A stretch of DNA of 64,000 nucleotides from Halorhabdus sp. BNX81. Lineage in GTDB: Archaea; Halobacteriota; Halobacteria; Halobacteriales; Haloarculaceae. The stretch spans positions 2,294,001 to 2,358,000 of the forward strand of contig NZ_CP107254.1 in the NCBI RefSeq assembly GCF_029229925.1, given 5' to 3'. How positions within the stretch are numbered: the first letter of the stretch is position 1; each line of letters begins with the position of its first letter. This document shows, piece by piece, positions 8,500-16,184 of the stretch. Made by a program: the position numbers and the translations under genes. The notes beneath the pieces are model-generated. The model was not told the origin of the DNA. It saw nothing but the letters and a program-made list of their open reading frames with translations, and searched no databases.

Positions 8500-8700
8500 C
8501 CGCCGAGCGAAGCGAGGCGGTTCACTGCGACGGAGCGAAGCGACCGAGCAGGTGTTTTTGGTCCAGATTTTTGCGAGTCGAGCGGGACCGGAGGTCCCGC
8601 TGACCATGCGAACGGACGCTTCGCGTCCGTGAGCAGAAGGGGTTCCCGCAACGAGCCATCGGCTCGTGAGGAAACCCTCCGAAGTAAAAAGGTGGTATAG
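8500..8700. repeat. Hairpin-rich non-coding stretch beyond tRNA-Ile array
   Basis: The stretch has no convincing gene but several short perfect hairpins with 3-nt loops: AGCGGGACC/GGTCCCGCT (8581-8601) and ACGGACGC/GCGTCCGT (8612-8630, loop TTC). A nested stem with GGGTTCC…GGAAACCC also occurs (8640-8678). Runs of T (8554-8558, 8568-8572) and of A (8686-8690) flank the hairpin block. The hairpin style is the same as in the tRNA-Asn and tRNA-Arg arrays. Confidence 0.55.
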
Positions 8701-8857
8701 TGGGCCAAACCGGATTTGAACCGGAGCAAGACGTTCCGGGGACGCTCACTCCGTTCACGTCCCGGGCTGCGACTTGCAGGGTTCAAATCCGCTCGGATCA
8801 ACGAGTTCGCGCTCACAGGCTCGTCGCTACGCTCCTCGCATTGTTCGCGCAGAATAG
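8698..8857 (-). repeat. tRNA-Ile tail array: duplicated tRNA 3' end plus 81-nt element
   Basis: Bases 8698-8724 are an exact 27-nt copy of 8855-8881, the 3' end of the tRNA-Ile gene plus its flank. Between them lies an 81-nt element (8711-8791) with outer arms CGGATTTGAAC/GTTCAAATCCG, which reproduce the T-arm of this tRNA. Its core reads, on the tRNA strand, AAGTCGCAGCCCGGG … CCCCGGAACGTCTTGC. The core recurs next to tRNA-Asn and tRNA-Arg. The remaining bases 8792-8850 hold a direct repeat of GTTCGCGC. Confidence 0.75.
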
Positions 8858-8931
8858 TGGGCCAAACCGGATTTGAACCGGTAGCCTCCCGGTTATCAGC
8901 CGAGCGCTCAACCTGATTGAGCTATTGGCCC
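8858..8931 (-). tRNA. tRNA-Ile (GAT anticodon)
   Basis: The 74-nt cloverleaf starts GGGCCAATAGCTC. The acceptor GGGCCAA pairs with TTGGCCC, the anticodon loop is CTGATAA (GAT), the T-arm is CCGG-TTCAAAT-CCGG, and the discriminator is A. No intron is present and CCA is not encoded. It is transcribed leftward, and its 3' flank carries the duplicated tail array. No rRNA is adjacent, so this is a stand-alone isoleucine tRNA gene. Confidence 0.95.
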
Positions 8932-9011
8932 AGGTGAGCGCATCAAGGCGTACCGGAGGGCTACCATTAAGCGTTTCTTTTCGCTCCCGTCGTCACCCTC
9001 GTGGCTGGCGA

Positions 9012-9593
9012 TCACTCGGTGCGATCGTCCCCGTCCTCAACGTCGTCGAGGTCCTGGGCCTCACCGATGTCGCGGACCCCATCGTCCGTCGCGCCGCCGA
9101 TACCCCCGATCCCGCCGGGCCCACCGAATCCACCGGGACCGCTGGAATCACCGCCGACAGGGCCGTCCCCGTCGTCGTTCGGAAAGCCACCGACGTAGAC
9201 CGAGCCGGTGGCGAACCCGCCGGTCTTCTTTTCGAGGTAGGGCGTGACGACCCACTTCTTCAGTGCGAGGCGGACTGGATATCTGGTCGGCGGGATCACG
9301 AGGACGAAGCCGATCACGTCGGTCACCAGCCCGGGAGTCAACAGCAGCGCGCCGGCGATCAACAGGAGCGCGCCGTCGAGCAACTCGTCGGTCGGTGCCT
9401 CCCCCTGGAGGACCTTCCGCTGGATCTTCGCGATCGTGTGGCGGCCCTCCGCACGGACGAGCAACATGCCGATCAGTCCCGTCAGCACCACGAGCAACAC
9501 TGTCGGGACGGCACCCAGCTCACCGGCAACCACGACTAGCATCACCATGTCGACGAGAGGTATCAACAGCAGGAGCGCGATGATCCGGAGCAT
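9012..9593 (-). CDS. fxsA: FxsA family membrane protein
   Basis: This 193-residue protein begins MLRIIALLLLIPLVDMVML. Hydrophobic segments lie near residues 3-20, 28-45 and 70-100, with the typical FxsA feature of acidic/basic residues around LVRAEGRHTIAKIQRKVLQGE. The tail is Gly/Asp rich (GGFGGPGGIGGIGG) and should be disordered. FxsA in bacteria relieves phage exclusion; the archaeal role is unknown. I chose ATG 9593 because the upstream in-frame ATG adds nine non-conserved residues ahead of the first helix. It follows tRNA-Ile and is on the same strand as mptA. Confidence 0.85.
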   Translation of the reverse strand: MLRIIALLLLIPLVDMVMLVVVAGELGAVPTVLLVVLTGLIGMLLVRAEGRHTIAKIQRKVLQGEAPTDELLDGALLLIAGALLLTPGLVTDVIGFVLVIPPTRYPVRLALKKWVVTPYLEKKTGGFATGSVYVGGFPNDDGDGPVGGDSSGPGGFGGPGGIGGIGGATDDGVRDIGEAQDLDDVEDGDDRTE

Positions 9594-9650
9594 GCCGCCC
9601 CCTACCGGGCGGGGCCTCAAAACCCTTTTCGAGCGAGTGCGACTGCCGGA

Positions 9651-10649
9651 TTACCGGTCGCCGGAGCCGTTCGTCCGCCGGTCGACGCTGCCGGTCTCCG
9701 GATCGGGATTCCCACCGCTTGCGTCACCGTTGACCTCGTCGATGAGATCGGCGAAGCGGGCGACGCGCTCGGCGTGAGCGTTGTGCTGGTGGATCGACTC
9801 GTCGTTGGACTGCTCCATCCGAATGACAGCATCCGCGGGCAAGCCGGGGAACGTCTCGACGACGCCCTCGGCCAGCGACCGGACGCAGTCCTCGACAAAC
9901 TTGGCGTCGCTGTGGGCCTCGTAGGTCATGTGATCCTCGTCGGGTCGCTTCGCGAGGTTGTAGATGTGGGCGCTCATCGCATCGCGGGCGACCTCGATGA
10001 CGTCCCGAAGGTCAAGATCGGGTGCGCCGTCACTTTCGATGGTGAGCGTGGCGTGGCCGCGCTGGGAGTGGCCGGCCTGGGGGACTTCATCGAGGAATGT
10101 GTCGATAGTCTCTCGATCGACGTCGAGGTCGTTCAGCGTCTGGCGGGCGCGTGACTCACTCATTCCCTGTGAACAGGGACAGACCGTCATGCCGGTGACA
10201 CGCGCGCCGAGTTCCTCCCGAGTCCCCTCGTCGGTCGCGGTCGCGGAGGCGATGATGTCGGCAGTGCTCTGGGTCGGGCGGTCGCTTTCGGGCGTGCGCT
10301 CGCGGGTGACGTACTCGGCCTCCATGCGCACCTCGGCGCGGTCGGTGTAGTCGTGTTTCCCGAGGAGGCGCTCGGCGGCGTCACCACAGACGTCCTCGAC
10401 GCGATAGCCGGTGTTGTCGACGGCGGCTTCGAGCGTCTCGTCGATGACCTCCATGTTGCGACTCATGTCCGCCCCTTTCCGCCAGGTGGGGAGGTCGACG
10501 AAGACGTCGAACGTCGCCATCAGGACGATCGGTCGTCGGTCCTCGCGGTCGATCTCGACGAGTTTCTCGACACCGGTGACGCCGACGCGGTTGAGTCCGA
10601 CGGCGACCTCCGGACTGTTCGCCTGCACGTCCGGGAGTTGCTTGCTCAT
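9651..10649 (-). CDS. mptA: GTP cyclohydrolase MptA (GTP cyclohydrolase IV)
   Basis: This 332-residue enzyme makes 7,8-dihydroneopterin 2',3'-cyclic phosphate from GTP, the first step of archaeal (methano/tetrahydrofolate-type) pterin synthesis. It shows the FolE2/MptA signatures [12 protein letters not shown] (Cys-containing metal site), [12 protein letters not shown] and the C-terminal [21 protein letters not shown]. Length is normal for the family plus a short disordered tail. It is a single-gene unit about 60 bases upstream of fxsA on the same strand. The folate pathway link fits the SHMT and purine genes elsewhere in the window. Confidence 0.93.
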   Translation of the reverse strand: MSKQLPDVQANSPEVAVGLNRVGVTGVEKLVEIDREDRRPIVLMATFDVFVDLPTWRKGADMSRNMEVIDETLEAAVDNTGYRVEDVCGDAAERLLGKHDYTDRAEVRMEAEYVTRERTPESDRPTQSTADIIASATATDEGTREELGARVTGMTVCPCSQGMSESRARQTLNDLDVDRETIDTFLDEVPQAGHSQRGHATLTIESDGAPDLDLRDVIEVARDAMSAHIYNLAKRPDEDHMTYEAHSDAKFVEDCVRSLAEGVVETFPGLPADAVIRMEQSNDESIHQHNAHAERVARFADLIDEVNGDASGGNPDPETGSVDRRTNGSGDR

Positions 10650-10752
10650 TCGGGTCGTCGTAGGGCTGAATCCCGGTTAGGGCTTTCGAAAGGGGTGGTG
10701 CTGGCCGCACTCCAAACGTACCGAAAACCGCGAGACTGAAGTCGGAAATCAC

Positions 10753-11769
10753 TCACTCGAGGTCGACGACGACTTTCCCCTGATGGTCACCACGATCGAC
10801 GTACCGATAGGCATCCCGGACCGCGTCGAACGCGAATACCCGATCGATAACGGGGTCCATCTCGGCCGTCTCCATGGCGGCGAGCATGCGGTCGAACATC
10901 GCGCGACTTCCCACGCCAGTGACACCCTCGACGTCGACGGCTTTCCCCAGGATCGGCCCCGGGTGGACCAGTCCGTCCTGCCCGGCGAGGACGCCGATGA
11001 GATGGACGTGCCCGCCGAAACCGACGGCCACCAGGGACTGTTCGAGCGTGCCCGGGCCGCCGACCTCGACGACGTGGTCGACGCCGCCGGTTGCCTCGGC
11101 GACGGCTTCGCCCCATTCGGGGGTCGACTCGTAGTTGATCGTCACGTCGGCACCGAGGTCGCGGGCCCGGTCGAGTTTCGCGTCGCTGGAGGAGGTGACG
11201 ACGGTGCGTGCGCCGTGCATCGTCGCGAACTGGAGCGCGAACGTCGAGACGCCGCCGGTTCCCAGCGCGAGGACCGTCTCGTCGGCACTGAGCCCGCCAT
11301 CCTCGATCAGCGCTCGCCACGCCGTCAGCCCCGCACACGAGAGTGCGGCACCGCCCGTATACGAGAGGTACTCCGGGAGGCGCGGCAGGCTCTCGGCGGG
11401 GAACGTGGCGTACTCGGCGAGGGCCCCGTCGACGTTCCCACCCGTCGTCCGCCGGGTCTTCTCGGGAGTCGCGGGGCCGTCGATCCAGTCGGGGGCAAAC
11501 GGCGTCGCGACGCGATCACCTTCCGAGAGGCGCTCGACCCCCTCGCCGACCGCGACGACCTCACCGGCCCCGTCGGAGAACGGGACGACCGGGAGACTCG
11601 CGCCGGGATACGCGAGGTCGGCGTTGGCGATCGCCAGATCGCGGTAGTTCAGCGACGCCGCGTGGATCCGGACGAGCGCCTCATCGGCGGCCGGGGTCGG
11701 CCGGTCGCGATCGACCTGCACGACACCCTCGTAGTCGGTATCGGGTTCAGTGACTTCGTAGGCTCGCAT
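10753..11769 (-). CDS. Zinc-type alcohol dehydrogenase / quinone oxidoreductase family protein
   Basis: This 338-residue medium-chain dehydrogenase has a GroES-like N-terminus (LNYRDLAIANADLAYPG, about 45-60) and a nucleotide-binding domain with VLALGTGGVSTFALQFA (about 166-182). It ends in a typical YRYVDRGDHQGKVVVDLE. The usual zinc ligand cysteines (GHE … CxxCxxC) are absent, so it looks like the NAD(P)-dependent, zinc-independent branch. The substrate cannot be told. It is monocistronic by spacing. Confidence 0.85.
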   Translation of the reverse strand: MRAYEVTEPDTDYEGVVQVDRDRPTPAADEALVRIHAASLNYRDLAIANADLAYPGASLPVVPFSDGAGEVVAVGEGVERLSEGDRVATPFAPDWIDGPATPEKTRRTTGGNVDGALAEYATFPAESLPRLPEYLSYTGGAALSCAGLTAWRALIEDGGLSADETVLALGTGGVSTFALQFATMHGARTVVTSSSDAKLDRARDLGADVTINYESTPEWGEAVAEATGGVDHVVEVGGPGTLEQSLVAVGFGGHVHLIGVLAGQDGLVHPGPILGKAVDVEGVTGVGSRAMFDRMLAAMETAEMDPVIDRVFAFDAVRDAYRYVDRGDHQGKVVVDLE

Positions 11770-11818
11770 CGGTCTCCGGAAGAAGGGGCGGTTCGTACTT
11801 GAGTCCTGTGCCGGGGAT

Positions 11819-12499
11819 TCAGGGGACGACGCCGACGGTCAGCAGCGTGCCGTGCTCGCGGAAGTGCTCGACCATCGCCTCGCGGGTCTTCCAGTCCTCG
11901 GTCGGAAACTCCGCGGCGGGCGGGATCTCGACCTCCTCGTCGGGGATCGCCTCCTGTTCGGCGACGTGAAACCCGGCCTCACGGAACGCCTCGCGGTACT
12001 CAGCCCGCGACCACCGGGTCATGGCGACGTCGACGTACTCGTCCCATTCGGCGGTGTGGGGGTTGTCCGCGACGTAGTCGACCGCACAGTAGAAGGTCCC
12101 GCCCGGGCGCAGGACGCGCCGGAGTTCCCGAAGCGCTTCGACGGGATCGGGGGCGTAGTAGATGGCCTCCATCGAGAAGGCGTGATCGACGCTGTCGGTC
12201 CCAAAGGGGAGATGTTGAAAGTCACCCACCAGGAACCCGACGGCCGCGTCGTCGGTGTACTCGCGGGCGTTGGTCGCCATTTGAGGCGAGCGGTCGAGCC
12301 CGTAGGCGCGCCCGGCCCCGCCGGCCGCCCGGAGCGCGCGGGCGGCGTAGCCGCTGCCACAGCCGAGATCGAGCACCACGTCGCCGTCCTCGACCGGCAT
12401 CCGACCGAGCGCGTGTTTGGCCGTGTGCCAGTGTCGTTGTTCCATCCCACGATCCTTCCCTGCCTCGGCCCACTCATCGAAGGCGTCGCCGACGCTCAT
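11819..12499 (-). CDS. Class I SAM-dependent methyltransferase
   Basis: The 226-residue protein has the Rossmann motif I VLDLGCGSGYAARALR (about 43-58), an acidic residue after strand 2 (YGLDRSPQM) and motif post-II GDFQHLPFGTDSVDHAFSMEAIYY. An LRRVLRPGGTFYCAVDY strand follows, typical of UbiE/small-molecule methyltransferases. ATG 12499 is preferred; two codons upstream is another ATG. The substrate is unknown. It is divergent from the ABC exporter genes, with a 138-base intergenic region. Confidence 0.85.
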   Translation of the reverse strand: MSVGDAFDEWAEAGKDRGMEQRHWHTAKHALGRMPVEDGDVVLDLGCGSGYAARALRAAGGAGRAYGLDRSPQMATNAREYTDDAAVGFLVGDFQHLPFGTDSVDHAFSMEAIYYAPDPVEALRELRRVLRPGGTFYCAVDYVADNPHTAEWDEYVDVAMTRWSRAEYREAFREAGFHVAEQEAIPDEEVEIPPAAEFPTEDWKTREAMVEHFREHGTLLTVGVVP

Positions 12500-12637
12500 A
12501 CGCACACTCGAAGCGCGATCGGCAAAACCCGTTCGTCTCGCGTCCTGATCGGGACCGGGACGTGTGGCCTTTCCCGGCCGTCCGTCGATGGGTATTTGGT
12601 GATTGAACGTTTACTCAACGGCGGACACACGACCCAT

Positions 12638-13693
12638 ATGGACACCATTCAGGTCCAGGATTTACGCAAGGAGTTCGAGTCGGTCACGGCCGTCGACGGC
12701 GTGTCCTTCGCCGTCGAGGACGGCGAGGTGTTCGGGCTACTCGGCCCCAACGGGGCAGGCAAGACCACGCTCATCAACATGCTGGTGACGTTGCTGGCCC
12801 CGACCGGCGGCACGGCGACAGTCGCCGGACACGACATCCACACTGAGCGAAACGCCGTCCGGGATAACCTCGGGATCGTCTTTCAGGAGCCGGCGCTCGA
12901 CGAGGAGCTAACCGGCGCGGAGAACCTGGCATTTCACGGCCGACTCTACGGGATGGACGCCGCGACGCGTCGCAAGCGGATCGACGAGGTGCTTGGCCTG
13001 GTCGGCCTCGACGCGGAGCGCGACGACCCGGTCGGGACCTACTCGGGAGGCATGAAGCGCCGGCTCGAAATCGGCCGCGGACTGCTCCACCGACCGACGG
13101 TCCTGTTTCTCGACGAGCCGACCGTCGGGCTCGACGCCCGGACGCGCCGGGACACCTGGGAGTACATTCAGAGACTCAACGAGGAATCGGGCGTCTCGAT
13201 CGTGATGACGACGCACTACATCGAAGAGGCCGAGAACCTGTGTGATCGCGTCGCCATCGTCGACGACGGCGAGATCGTGGCGATCGACACGCCGGGGACA
13301 CTCAAGGACGATCTCGGCGGTGACGTCGTGACGATGGACGTCACCGGGCCGGTCGACCAGCTTCTGGGCGAGCTCGGCACCCGCGAGTGGGTCGAAGACG
13401 CGACCCGGTCCGACGACAGCGTCCGCGTCGTCCTCGAACGTGGCGAGACTCGAATCGCCGACCTCGTCCGGATCGCCGACGACGCCGGGGTCACGATCGA
13501 CGCGATCGAACACCACGAGACGAGCCTGGAGGCGGTCTTCCTTGCGCTCACCGGGAACACCATCGCGGACGCCGAGGGCAACACCACCCAGGGCGCGGAT
13601 CCCACACTCGGGGACGGGGCCGATGGGCAACGGGTGACCGACCCCGCCGACATGCCCAACCAAGAACCAGTGCGGACGGAGAGTGACCGATGA
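12638..13693 (+). CDS. ABC transporter ATP-binding protein (DrrA-type exporter)
   Basis: This 351-residue ATPase has Walker A GPNGAGKT (about 36-43), the Q-loop FQEP, signature YSGGMKRRLEIG, Walker B VLFLDEP and an H-loop in TTHYIEEAE. After the nucleotide-binding domain, a C-terminal DrrA-like domain (about 225-310) and a disordered acidic tail follow. ATG 12638 lies about 25 bases after TTTACTC (TATA-like), consistent with a leaderless start. It pairs with the permease by an ATGA overlap. Such pairs export drugs, lipids or polysaccharide; the cargo is unknown. Confidence 0.92.
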   Translation: MDTIQVQDLRKEFESVTAVDGVSFAVEDGEVFGLLGPNGAGKTTLINMLVTLLAPTGGTATVAGHDIHTERNAVRDNLGIVFQEPALDEELTGAENLAFHGRLYGMDAATRRKRIDEVLGLVGLDAERDDPVGTYSGGMKRRLEIGRGLLHRPTVLFLDEPTVGLDARTRRDTWEYIQRLNEESGVSIVMTTHYIEEAENLCDRVAIVDDGEIVAIDTPGTLKDDLGGDVVTMDVTGPVDQLLGELGTREWVEDATRSDDSVRVVLERGETRIADLVRIADDAGVTIDAIEHHETSLEAVFLALTGNTIADAEGNTTQGADPTLGDGADGQRVTDPADMPNQEPVRTESDR

Positions 13694-14460
13694 ACCGCAT
13701 CGACCCGCGGAGCATCTACGCGCTGTGGCTGCGGGATGTCAAGCGCTTTCTCCGGACGCCCTCGCGGATCATCGGCTCGATCGCGCTGCCGCTGCTGTTT
13801 TTGCTGTTCCTGGGCACGGGCTTTAGCGGCGCGGCGATTCCCGGCCTTCCCGAAGACGTCGACTATCTTCAGTTCCTCGTCCCGGGGATGGTCGGCTTTA
13901 CGATGCTGTTCGGGGCCTCCTTCGCCGGGATGTCGATCCTCTCGGATCAGGAGGTCGGCTTTTTGAAGGAGATCCTCGTCGCGCCGGTGAGCCGGACGTC
14001 GATCGTTCTCGGGCGGACCGCCGGCGGGTCGACCACCGCGCTCGTCCAGGCGGTTCTCATCCTCGTGCTCGCGATCCCGCTGGGCTTCCGGCCAGTCAGC
14101 CTGCTCTCGTTGCCGCTGGCCGCCGCCTTTCTCGTCGGGATCGCAATCACGTTCGTCGGCTTCGGCATCGCGCTGGCCTCCCAGTTCAGCGACACCGAGG
14201 GGTTCGGACTCATCGTCAACTTCGTGATCTTCCCGCTGTTTTTCCTCTCGGGTGCGATGTTCCCGATCGACAGCCTCCCCGAGGTGATCCAGCCGCTGGC
14301 GTACCTCAACCCGCTGACCTACGGCGTCGACGGCCTCCGGGCGGTGCTGGTGGGGACCGCCGCGCGATCCGTCGCGATCGACGCCGGTGCCCTCCTCGTC
14401 TCTTCGGTCGTGATGGTGCAACTCGGCGCGGCGCTGTTCGAACGCGTCGAGTCAGTCTGA
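13690..14460 (+). CDS. ABC-2 type permease
   Basis: The 256-residue membrane protein has about six hydrophobic segments and the ABC-2 family features [15 protein letters not shown] (cytoplasmic loop) and [31 protein letters not shown] near the C-terminus. It starts four bases inside the upstream ATPase gene (ATGA), so translation is coupled and the two proteins form one exporter. Its end overlaps the convergent GIY-YIG gene by nine bases. Confidence 0.92.
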   Translation: MNRIDPRSIYALWLRDVKRFLRTPSRIIGSIALPLLFLLFLGTGFSGAAIPGLPEDVDYLQFLVPGMVGFTMLFGASFAGMSILSDQEVGFLKEILVAPVSRTSIVLGRTAGGSTTALVQAVLILVLAIPLGFRPVSLLSLPLAAAFLVGIAITFVGFGIALASQFSDTEGFGLIVNFVIFPLFFLSGAMFPIDSLPEVIQPLAYLNPLTYGVDGLRAVLVGTAARSVAIDAGALLVSSVVMVQLGAALFERVESV

Positions 14461-14724
14461 GTCGTGCGCGGTGTCGACGAGTGTCTCCTTGTCAGTACGC
14501 GACAGTTGCTTGATCTCGTATTCGCGTGACATCGCGGCCGATTTCGAGTCGAACCCCTCCAGATGGACGAGTTCGACCGGCGTTCGGCCACGAGTGTACT
14601 TCGCCCCCTCGCCGTCGTTGTGTTCGGCGACACGGCGCTCCGGGTCGGTCGTGTACCCCGTATAAAAGCTTCCGTCCGCACACGAAAGGACGTAGACGTA
14701 GTGGTCGGGGTCGGATCGCGTCAT
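14452..14724 (-). CDS. GIY-YIG domain nuclease (YhbQ/UPF0213-like)
   Basis: The 90-residue single-domain protein contains [18 protein letters not shown] (the GIY-YIG strand pair in the VYV…YTGYT form), then RRVAEHN and [12 protein letters not shown], and a Glu in REYEIKQL. This matches the small UPF0213/SLX1-like nucleases, whose bacterial members act on DNA or are implicated in repair. It overlaps the 3' end of the permease gene on the opposite strand. Confidence 0.88.
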   Translation of the reverse strand: MTRSDPDHYVYVLSCADGSFYTGYTTDPERRVAEHNDGEGAKYTRGRTPVELVHLEGFDSKSAAMSREYEIKQLSRTDKETLVDTAHDSD

Positions 14725-14736
14725 CCGTCGACGCCC

Positions 14737-14886
14737 TCACAGTTCTGGCGCGCGTTCCCTGGCAGTCTCGGCGATGCCGGCCGTCGATGAACACGCGGGA
14801 CAGGCGCGCAATCGGCCGTCCGCGTCCGCGAACACCCGTTCGAACTGATCGGAGACGTGTGCGCCACAGTGATCGCACTCGGGCAT
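14737..14886 (-). CDS. Small zinc-ribbon protein (DUF7563-like)
   Basis: This 49-residue protein, MPECDHCGAHVSDQFERVFA…ACPACSSTAGIAETAR, has two CxxC knuckles (Cys4/Cys7 and Cys30/Cys33) that should bind one zinc ion. Haloarchaea carry many such tiny zinc-finger proteins; this pattern is close to the family named DUF7563. A similar 52-residue protein is at 17535-17693. The function is unknown. It lies 12 bases upstream of the GIY-YIG gene on the same strand, so the two may be co-transcribed. Confidence 0.8.
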   Translation of the reverse strand: MPECDHCGAHVSDQFERVFADADGRLRACPACSSTAGIAETARERAPEL

Positions 14887-14952
14887 GGGTGACTGTCGGG
14901 GGTGGTGACCGACGTGGTATGTAAGTCATCCACAAGCATGAACAGTGGGGTC

Positions 14953-15726
14953 TCAGGCGCGCTTGCCGCGAGCGGCGTCGAGTTGGCGGGCTATCAGGCC
15001 GGCCTGGGCACCGGCGGTGAAGCCGGCGTCGACGTTGACGGTCGTGAGTGCGGTACAGGACTGCAACATGCCGAGGGCGGCCGCCTCGCCGTCGCCACCC
15101 TGGCCGTACCCCGTCGAGACCGGGAGCCCGATCACTGGCACATCGACCAGGCCGGCGACGACGGTTGGCAGTGCGCCCTCCCGGCCGGCGGCGACGATGA
15201 TCACGTCGTGGGCCCGGATGTCATCGAGGCGATCGAGCAGGCGGGCGATGCCGGCGACGCCGACGTCGTCGATCCGGCCGACGCGGGCACCCATCTCGCC
15301 GACGATGGCGGCCGCCTCGCCGGCCGGGATCGCGTCGGAGGTCCCGGCGGTAACGATCCCGACATCGGCGTCGAGTCGCGGCGGCTCGAAGTCGGGGCTA
15401 TGGCCGACCACCACGTTCGAGCGCTCGCGCCAGCGGATCGTCGTGCCGGGGTGGTCCGCCGCCAGTCGACGGCGGATCGCCGCGACTTGTTCCCCCGTGA
15501 CGCGGGTGGCGATGACGCGGCCGGTCGTCTCGACGGCCGTCGCCGCGAGGGCGGCGACCTCGGCGGGCGTCTTGCCGTCGCCGAGGATCGCTTCCGGAAC
15601 GCCACCGCGGACCTCGCGTGCCGCGTCGAAGCGACCGCCGTCGTTGCTGGCATACCCGCGAAGTTCGGCTTCGGCCGCCTCGACGCTGATATCGCCGTCT
15701 TCGAGGGCTTCGAGGATCTCTCGCAT
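14953..15726 (-). CDS. larB: LarB, nickel-pincer nucleotide carboxylase
   Basis: This 257-residue protein begins MREILEALEDGDISVEAAEAEL. It has the PurE-like core GIVTAGTSDAIPAGEAA (about 122-138), AAGREGALPTVVAGLV and GLPVSTGYGQGGDGEAAALGMLQSC. LarB carboxylates and hydrolyses nicotinic acid adenine dinucleotide, the first step in making the nickel-pincer cofactor of lactate racemase. No larC, larE or larA is visible nearby. PurE/NCAIR mutase is unlikely because the N-terminal LarB extension is present. ATG 15726 was chosen over an ATG three codons earlier. Confidence 0.88.
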   Translation of the reverse strand: MREILEALEDGDISVEAAEAELRGYASNDGGRFDAAREVRGGVPEAILGDGKTPAEVAALAATAVETTGRVIATRVTGEQVAAIRRRLAADHPGTTIRWRERSNVVVGHSPDFEPPRLDADVGIVTAGTSDAIPAGEAAAIVGEMGARVGRIDDVGVAGIARLLDRLDDIRAHDVIIVAAGREGALPTVVAGLVDVPVIGLPVSTGYGQGGDGEAAALGMLQSCTALTTVNVDAGFTAGAQAGLIARQLDAARGKRA

Positions 15727-15875
15727 GCGACACATTCCGGGGCCAGGGTACTCTTAGGCATCGATTCCGTGTGCGGATCGCACACTCGACTGTCCCACAC
15801 GGAGTCCTCCTTTGACCTTCCAAGCGGGTCTCAAACCCGTCTAACCGTCCCGAGAGCGGGTAGAATTGGGAACGC

Positions 15876-15883
15876 TTATAAAT
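15876..15883 (+). promoter_or_regulatory. TATA box of the histone-fold-like gene
   Basis: TTATAAAT stands out in GC-rich DNA and is centred about 27 bases before ATG 15907. This is the spacing expected when transcription starts at or next to the start codon (leaderless mRNA). A purine-rich GGGAAC precedes it as a possible BRE. Confidence 0.75.
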
Positions 15884-15906
15884 GATCCTGTGGAACACAA
15901 CCCTGT

Positions 15907-16074
15907 ATGGCAGACCTAATCGTCAAAGCCGCCGTCAAGGAAGAGCTCGATGACATGAACGTTGCCTCGGACTTCTACGCTGCCCTCGACGACGAGGTCG
16001 AGGAGCTGCTCGCCGACGCAGCGCGACGTGCCGAGGAGAACGACCGCAAGACCGTCCAGCCGCGCGACCTGTAA
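15907..16074 (+). CDS. Small histone-fold-like protein (DUF1931-type)
   Basis: This 55-residue acidic protein, MADLIVKAAVKEELDDMNVA … LADAARRAEENDRKTVQPRDL, ends in a pattern like the last helices and loop of a histone fold (helix, then R-K-T-V-x-P-R-D-L). It is too short for a full histone and would need to dimerise. Haloarchaea carry a conserved family of this kind. It has a strong TATA box and is monocistronic. DNA binding is plausible but unproven. The doublet histone is 6 kb away. Confidence 0.7.
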   Translation: MADLIVKAAVKEELDDMNVASDFYAALDDEVEELLADAARRAEENDRKTVQPRDL

Positions 16075-16184
16075 GGTCGTCGCATTCGCGGTTTTCGTTT
16101 TCCGTGCCGAATGTCGGTAGTAGTCGCTGATGTCCGACGAGTACTGACGGACTCTTTTAGTGGCCACCCGACGATAAGTGTGAC

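Noticed and set aside
8414-8916. Several short overlapping frames around the tRNA-Ile array
   Set aside because: Basic, low-complexity translations of hairpins and of the tRNA itself; no haloarchaeal acidic bias.
11852-12637. In-frame upstream extension of the ABC ATPase gene
   Set aside because: It runs antisense to the methyltransferase gene, and the ATPase proper begins at ATG 12638 behind a TATA-like box.
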